DNA of 25,572 nt from Bacillota bacterium. GTDB lineage: Bacteria; Bacillota; Clostridia; Clostridiales; Clostridiaceae. The notes under the pieces were generated by a model. The model was not told the origin of the DNA. It saw only the letters and a program-made list of their open reading frames with translations, and did not search any database. The DNA is taken from assembly GCA_023435985.1 (NCBI GenBank), contig JAEZKY010000085.1:1-25572 (forward strand). Direction: 5' to 3'. Made by a program: the position numbers and the translations under genes. Positions 23,180-25,572 of this stretch are shown in pieces. Numbering within the stretch: the stretch's first letter is position 1; each line of letters starts with the position of its first letter.

Positions 23180-24031
23180 GTGAAAAAAGTAGATAAAAGT
23201 GTATTAGATAAAATTTTATGTGTTTACAAAGAATTGTATGAGGCAGAAAAGAAGATTGCAGATTATGTTATAAATCAGAAAGAAAAAGTCATCGAAATGA
23301 CAGTTTCAGAATTAGCAGCTCAAAGTAATGTGAGTGAAGCTACTATAGTTAGATTTTGCAAGAAATGTGGTTTGAAAGGCTTCTATGATTTAAAGATAAA
23401 TATAGCTAAGGATATGGTGAAATTAAAAGATAGCACTGTATCTAATAAATTAGATTCTAATAATATAGGACAATCGCTTCAAAATATATTGGCGAATAAA
23501 ATTGAAGAGTTAAAACAAACTATTCTAATGATGGATGAAAGGGAAATTAAAAAGATACTTGATATTATTAAAAATGCAAGAATTGTTCAATTTGCAGCAG
23601 TTGGAAATACAATACCTGTTGCAATGGATGGTACATATAAATTTAATCAATTAGGAATATCGGCTGTCACAAATACAATATGGGAAACTCAGCTTGCATT
23701 TACATATACACTAACAAAAGATGATGTGGTTATAGTAATATCAAATTCAGGATCAGCGAAAAAACTTGTGACCTTATTAGAGATTGCCAATGAAAGAAAG
23801 GCAATAACAATATCAATAACAAATCATGAAAATTCTCCAGTAGCAAATGAAAGCAAGTATCATATAAACACATCTACTAGAGAAAAATTATTTTTAGATG
23901 AATTTAGCTTTTCAAGAGTATCTGCAATGGTTGTTATAGAAGTGCTATATTTACTTTTAACTCAAGATAAAAAAGATGCATATAACTGGATAAGCCAACA
24001 CGAGCAATCTATAGCAGATGCAAAAGTATAA
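23180..24031 (+). CDS. MurR/RpiR-family transcriptional regulator
   Basis: A 283-residue regulator with an N-terminal helix-turn-helix (1-77; TVSELAAQSNVSEATIVRFCKKCGLKGFYDLK, recognised by SELAAQSNVSEATIVRFCKK) and a C-terminal SIS sugar-phosphate isomerase-like domain (about 125-255; VVIVISNSGSAKKLVTLLEIA, seen as VISNSGSAKKL). Such proteins sense phosphosugars and control adjacent catabolic genes, so it probably regulates this operon. Start is GTG 23180 with AAAGGAG about 10 bases upstream; no ATG is better placed. Residue SNSG marks the phosphosugar-binding loop. Confidence 0.88.
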   Translation: MKKVDKSVLDKILCVYKELYEAEKKIADYVINQKEKVIEMTVSELAAQSNVSEATIVRFCKKCGLKGFYDLKINIAKDMVKLKDSTVSNKLDSNNIGQSLQNILANKIEELKQTILMMDEREIKKILDIIKNARIVQFAAVGNTIPVAMDGTYKFNQLGISAVTNTIWETQLAFTYTLTKDDVVIVISNSGSAKKLVTLLEIANERKAITISITNHENSPVANESKYHINTSTREKLFLDEFSFSRVSAMVVIEVLYLLLTQDKKDAYNWISQHEQSIADAKV

Positions 24032-24034
24032 AGT

Positions 24035-24160
24035 GAAGCTTAGCTTTAGAAGGAGTTTTAATCTCCAACTGAAGGTTAGTTGAACCTAGGGTCGTGCCAC
24101 TCACTGTTATCTCCCGCTTTAGAAGATGGGAATATTACAGTGGCTAGACATCAGATAAAA
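24035..24160 (+). repeat. Structured intergenic element between the RpiR gene and the aldo/keto reductase gene
   Basis: A GC-richer block of nested hairpins: GGAG (24052-24055)/CTCC (24063-24066), CAACT (24066-24070)/AGTTG (24078-24082), and a long stem CACTGT...TCCC (24102-24115) with GGGA...ACAGTG (24128-24142), extendable by GCCAC (24096-24100)/GTGGC (24140-24144). It is unlike the flanking coding DNA. I have an unverified impression of near-identical copies between genes in related clostridia. It may be an interspersed repeat or an RNA element within the operon. Confidence 0.5.
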
Positions 24161-24175
24161 GAGAGGATGAGGAAA

Positions 24176-25096
24176 ATGAAAAATGTAAATATTGGAAAAT
24201 GTGGAATTGAGGCTTCAGAAATTGGACTTGGATGTATGAGAATGGCAGGCCTTGAAAAAGGAGAGGCAGAAAAAACAATAAAAACATCATTGGCGGAGGG
24301 CATTAATTTTTTTGATCATGCTGATATATATGGCGGTGGAAAGTCAGAAGAAGTTTTTTCAGAAGCAATTGATATGAATTCATCAATTAGAGAAAAAATG
24401 ATTATCCAAACTAAATGTTCTATAGTTCCTGGAGTAATGTATGACTTTTCAAAAGAGCATATTTTGAATTCTGTAGATGGCAGTTTAAAAAGATTGAAAA
24501 CTGATTATATAGATATATTATTACTGCATCGTCCAGATGCACTTATGGAACCAGAAGAGGTCGCAGAAGCTTTTTCAAAATTACACAATACTGGAAAGGT
24601 AAAATATTTTGGGGTTAGTAATCATACTCCAATGCAAATAGAGTTGCTTAATAAATATTTAGATCATAAGATAATTATTAATCAGCTTCAATTTAGTATA
24701 ATGCACACTGGAATGATAGATTCAGGATTAAATATGAATATAAAAAATGATGCTTCAATAGACATGGATGGAGGAGTACTAGAATATTGCCGTCTTAAAG
24801 ATATAACTATTCAAGCTTGGTCCCCATATCAATATGGATTTTTTGAAGGCGTATTTTTAGATAATGATAAATTTCCAGAGTTAAATAAGAAGATTAATGA
24901 AATTGCAGAGAAAAAGGGAGTAACTAATACTGCAATCGCAACTGCATGGATATTAAGACATCCAGCAAAAATACAAACTATAGTTGGATCTATGAATTCA
25001 AACCGTATAAAAGAAATATGCAAATCATCTAATGTTATATTGACTAGACAAGAATGGTATGAAATATATTTAGCAGCAGGAAATAAGTTACCATAA
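24176..25096 (+). CDS. Aldo/keto reductase (YdhF-like)
   Basis: A 306-residue NADPH-dependent carbonyl reductase, a single TIM barrel of usual length. The catalytic tetrad is visible: Asp in NFFDHADIYGG, Tyr in the same motif, Lys in IIQTKCS and His in LLLHRPDALMEPEEVAEAF, the last closely matching YdhF-type reductases. C-terminal cofactor residues lie in IVGSMNSNRIKEI. ATG 24176 is preferred (AGAGG nine bases before); ATG 24167 is a close alternative. An upstream TTG-initiated extension at 24080 would translate the structured repeat and is rejected. It ends the rpiA-like operon and may reduce a sugar-derived aldehyde made by the neighbouring enzymes. Confidence 0.87.
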   Translation: MKNVNIGKCGIEASEIGLGCMRMAGLEKGEAEKTIKTSLAEGINFFDHADIYGGGKSEEVFSEAIDMNSSIREKMIIQTKCSIVPGVMYDFSKEHILNSVDGSLKRLKTDYIDILLLHRPDALMEPEEVAEAFSKLHNTGKVKYFGVSNHTPMQIELLNKYLDHKIIINQLQFSIMHTGMIDSGLNMNIKNDASIDMDGGVLEYCRLKDITIQAWSPYQYGFFEGVFLDNDKFPELNKKINEIAEKKGVTNTAIATAWILRHPAKIQTIVGSMNSNRIKEICKSSNVILTRQEWYEIYLAAGNKLP

Positions 25097-25382
25097 TTTT
25101 GGACTTAAATAGTCTGCGAATATGCTTAGATAATGAAATATATCGGGAATAGTTATAAATATATATGAAAACTATTCCTGGTGTATCAATAATAGGAGGA
25201 TTTAGTATTTGAAAGATATGATAAGGATAGGTGGTGTAATATCTCCATAGTCTAGTTGAATCAATATATAATCCTTAAGAATAATGATAAGATAAAACAC
25301 GTCGCCGAGAGCGGCAAACAACTTGAAAGAAATTGATAAAGAACTTCGAAATAAGAACTTCAAAAAGATTTAAAAAAAGTTG
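25097..25382. other. Gap between the aldo/keto reductase gene and the rRNA promoter
   Basis: 286 bp. A hairpin GGGAATAGTT (25145-25154) with AACTATTCCT (25170-25179) could end the upstream operon but lacks a T-run. A 13-codon frame (TTG 25209 to TAG 25250, MKDMIRIGGVISP) behind AGGAGGA looks like a gene remnant. Further right are a small GCCG/CGGC hairpin (25304-25315), paired AGAACTTC direct repeats (25340-25347, 25354-25361) and an A-rich tract (25362-25379) that may act as an UP element. Confidence 0.5.
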
Positions 25383-25411
25383 TTGATAAGCCCTGAAGCA
25401 AGTGATATACT
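25383..25411 (+). promoter_or_regulatory. rRNA operon promoter
   Basis: TTGATA (25383-25388), 17 bases, TATACT (25406-25411), with TG at the extended -10 position and an A-rich tract just upstream. Predicted start near 25418, roughly 140 bases before the 16S gene. Confidence 0.7.
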
Positions 25412-25474
25412 GAGTAAGTCGCTTGAGGGTGACAAGAAAAAACATAAAGTTACAACGAAAGTTGTGAAAGAAAA

Positions 25475-25487
25475 TGGTCTTTGAAAA
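25475..25487 (+). promoter_or_regulatory. boxA-like rRNA antitermination site
   Basis: TGGTCTTTGAAAA resembles the Nus-factor boxA (TGCTCTTTGAAAA type) in its usual place in the 16S leader. A GAAA-looped hairpin ACAAC/GTTGT (25452-25465) precedes it. Confidence 0.6.
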
Positions 25488-25557
25488 TTGAACAGAAAAT
25501 AATAAGTACATTTAAGTAAACCAGCAATTTTTATTTGAGTAAGCTAAGATTGAACTT

Positions 25558-25572
25558 TTAATTGAGAGTTTG
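25558..25572 (+). rRNA. 16S ribosomal RNA, 5' end only
   Basis: The window closes with TTAATTGAGAGTTTG, the conserved start of bacterial 16S rRNA (the 27F primer region begins AGAGTTTG). The exact mature 5' end is uncertain by a few bases, and the rest of the gene lies to the right. Confidence 0.85.

Noticed and set aside
24080..24175. TTG-initiated N-terminal extension of the aldo/keto reductase
   Set aside because: It would translate the structured intergenic element; the residues match nothing in the family, whose barrel begins right after ATG 24176, which has its own ribosome site.
25145..25179. Terminator after the aldo/keto reductase gene
   Set aside because: A ten-pair hairpin exists, but the following bases are GGTGTATCAAT with no T-run, so it is left as a possible structure only.
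1..25572. CRISPR arrays, tRNA genes, insertion sequences, prophage genes
   Set aside because: No spaced direct-repeat array, no cloverleaf with GTTCRA-type loop, and no transposase, integrase or phage structural protein was recognised in any frame.

Overview
The window is AT-rich, densely coded DNA with A/T-ending codons, AGGAGG-type ribosome sites, frequent TTG/GTG starts and intrinsic terminators. The gene set (fused glucose PTS with an antiterminator, XylGH, CheV, a SigI-type sigma factor, TelA/XpaC, secreted glycosidases) points to a saccharolytic, motile Clostridium sensu stricto, probably near the C. beijerinckii group. The species level is inference. The last bases are the 5' end of a 16S rRNA gene, so the right edge is the start of an rRNA operon.

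Layout. (1) 1-2542: end of a xylose-type ABC transporter (xylG partial, xylH). (2) 2640-5900: glucose PTS gene ptsG with a textbook antitermination leader (promoter, candidate cre site, RAT hairpin overlapping an intrinsic terminator), then its antiterminator gene glcT and a strong terminator. (3) 5981-7820: divergent greA-like paralogue (minus) and fliB-family lysine methylase (plus). (4) 7821-10786: a 437-bp structured gap (long inverted repeat, good promoter, hairpin cluster), then an xpaC-telA pair and a terminator. (5) 10823-16267: a polysaccharide-degradation island with a minus-strand GH18 chitinase carrying two CBM5/12 modules, a divergent SigI-type sigma factor, and secreted GH64 and GH16 beta-1,3-glucanases. 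(6) 16440-17672: cheV behind a sigma-D (motility) promoter. (7) 17711-19203: L,D-transpeptidase. (8) 19423-21305: class V aminotransferase and ECF transporter S-component behind a palindromic operator candidate. (9) 21382-25096: a probable catabolic operon of rpiA-like isomerase, Gfo/Idh/MocA dehydrogenase, MurR/RpiR regulator and aldo/keto reductase, the last gene preceded by a structured intergenic element. (10) 25097-25572: rRNA operon leader and 16S start.

The most interesting signal is in region 5. The chitinase gene and the GH64-GH16 operon, on opposite strands about 1.1 kb apart, each have the block TTTGTCCCAC, exactly 17 bases, then TACGTA upstream. A SigI-family sigma gene lies between them, and no rsgI anti-sigma gene follows it. 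Both leaders also hold a strong Shine-Dalgarno sequence with no start codon behind it, resembling mRNA-stabilising (STAB-SD) elements. Taken together this suggests a self-contained, SigI-controlled cassette against chitin plus beta-1,3-glucan, the main polymers of fungal cell walls. The sequence motifs are seen directly; the regulatory assignment is inference.
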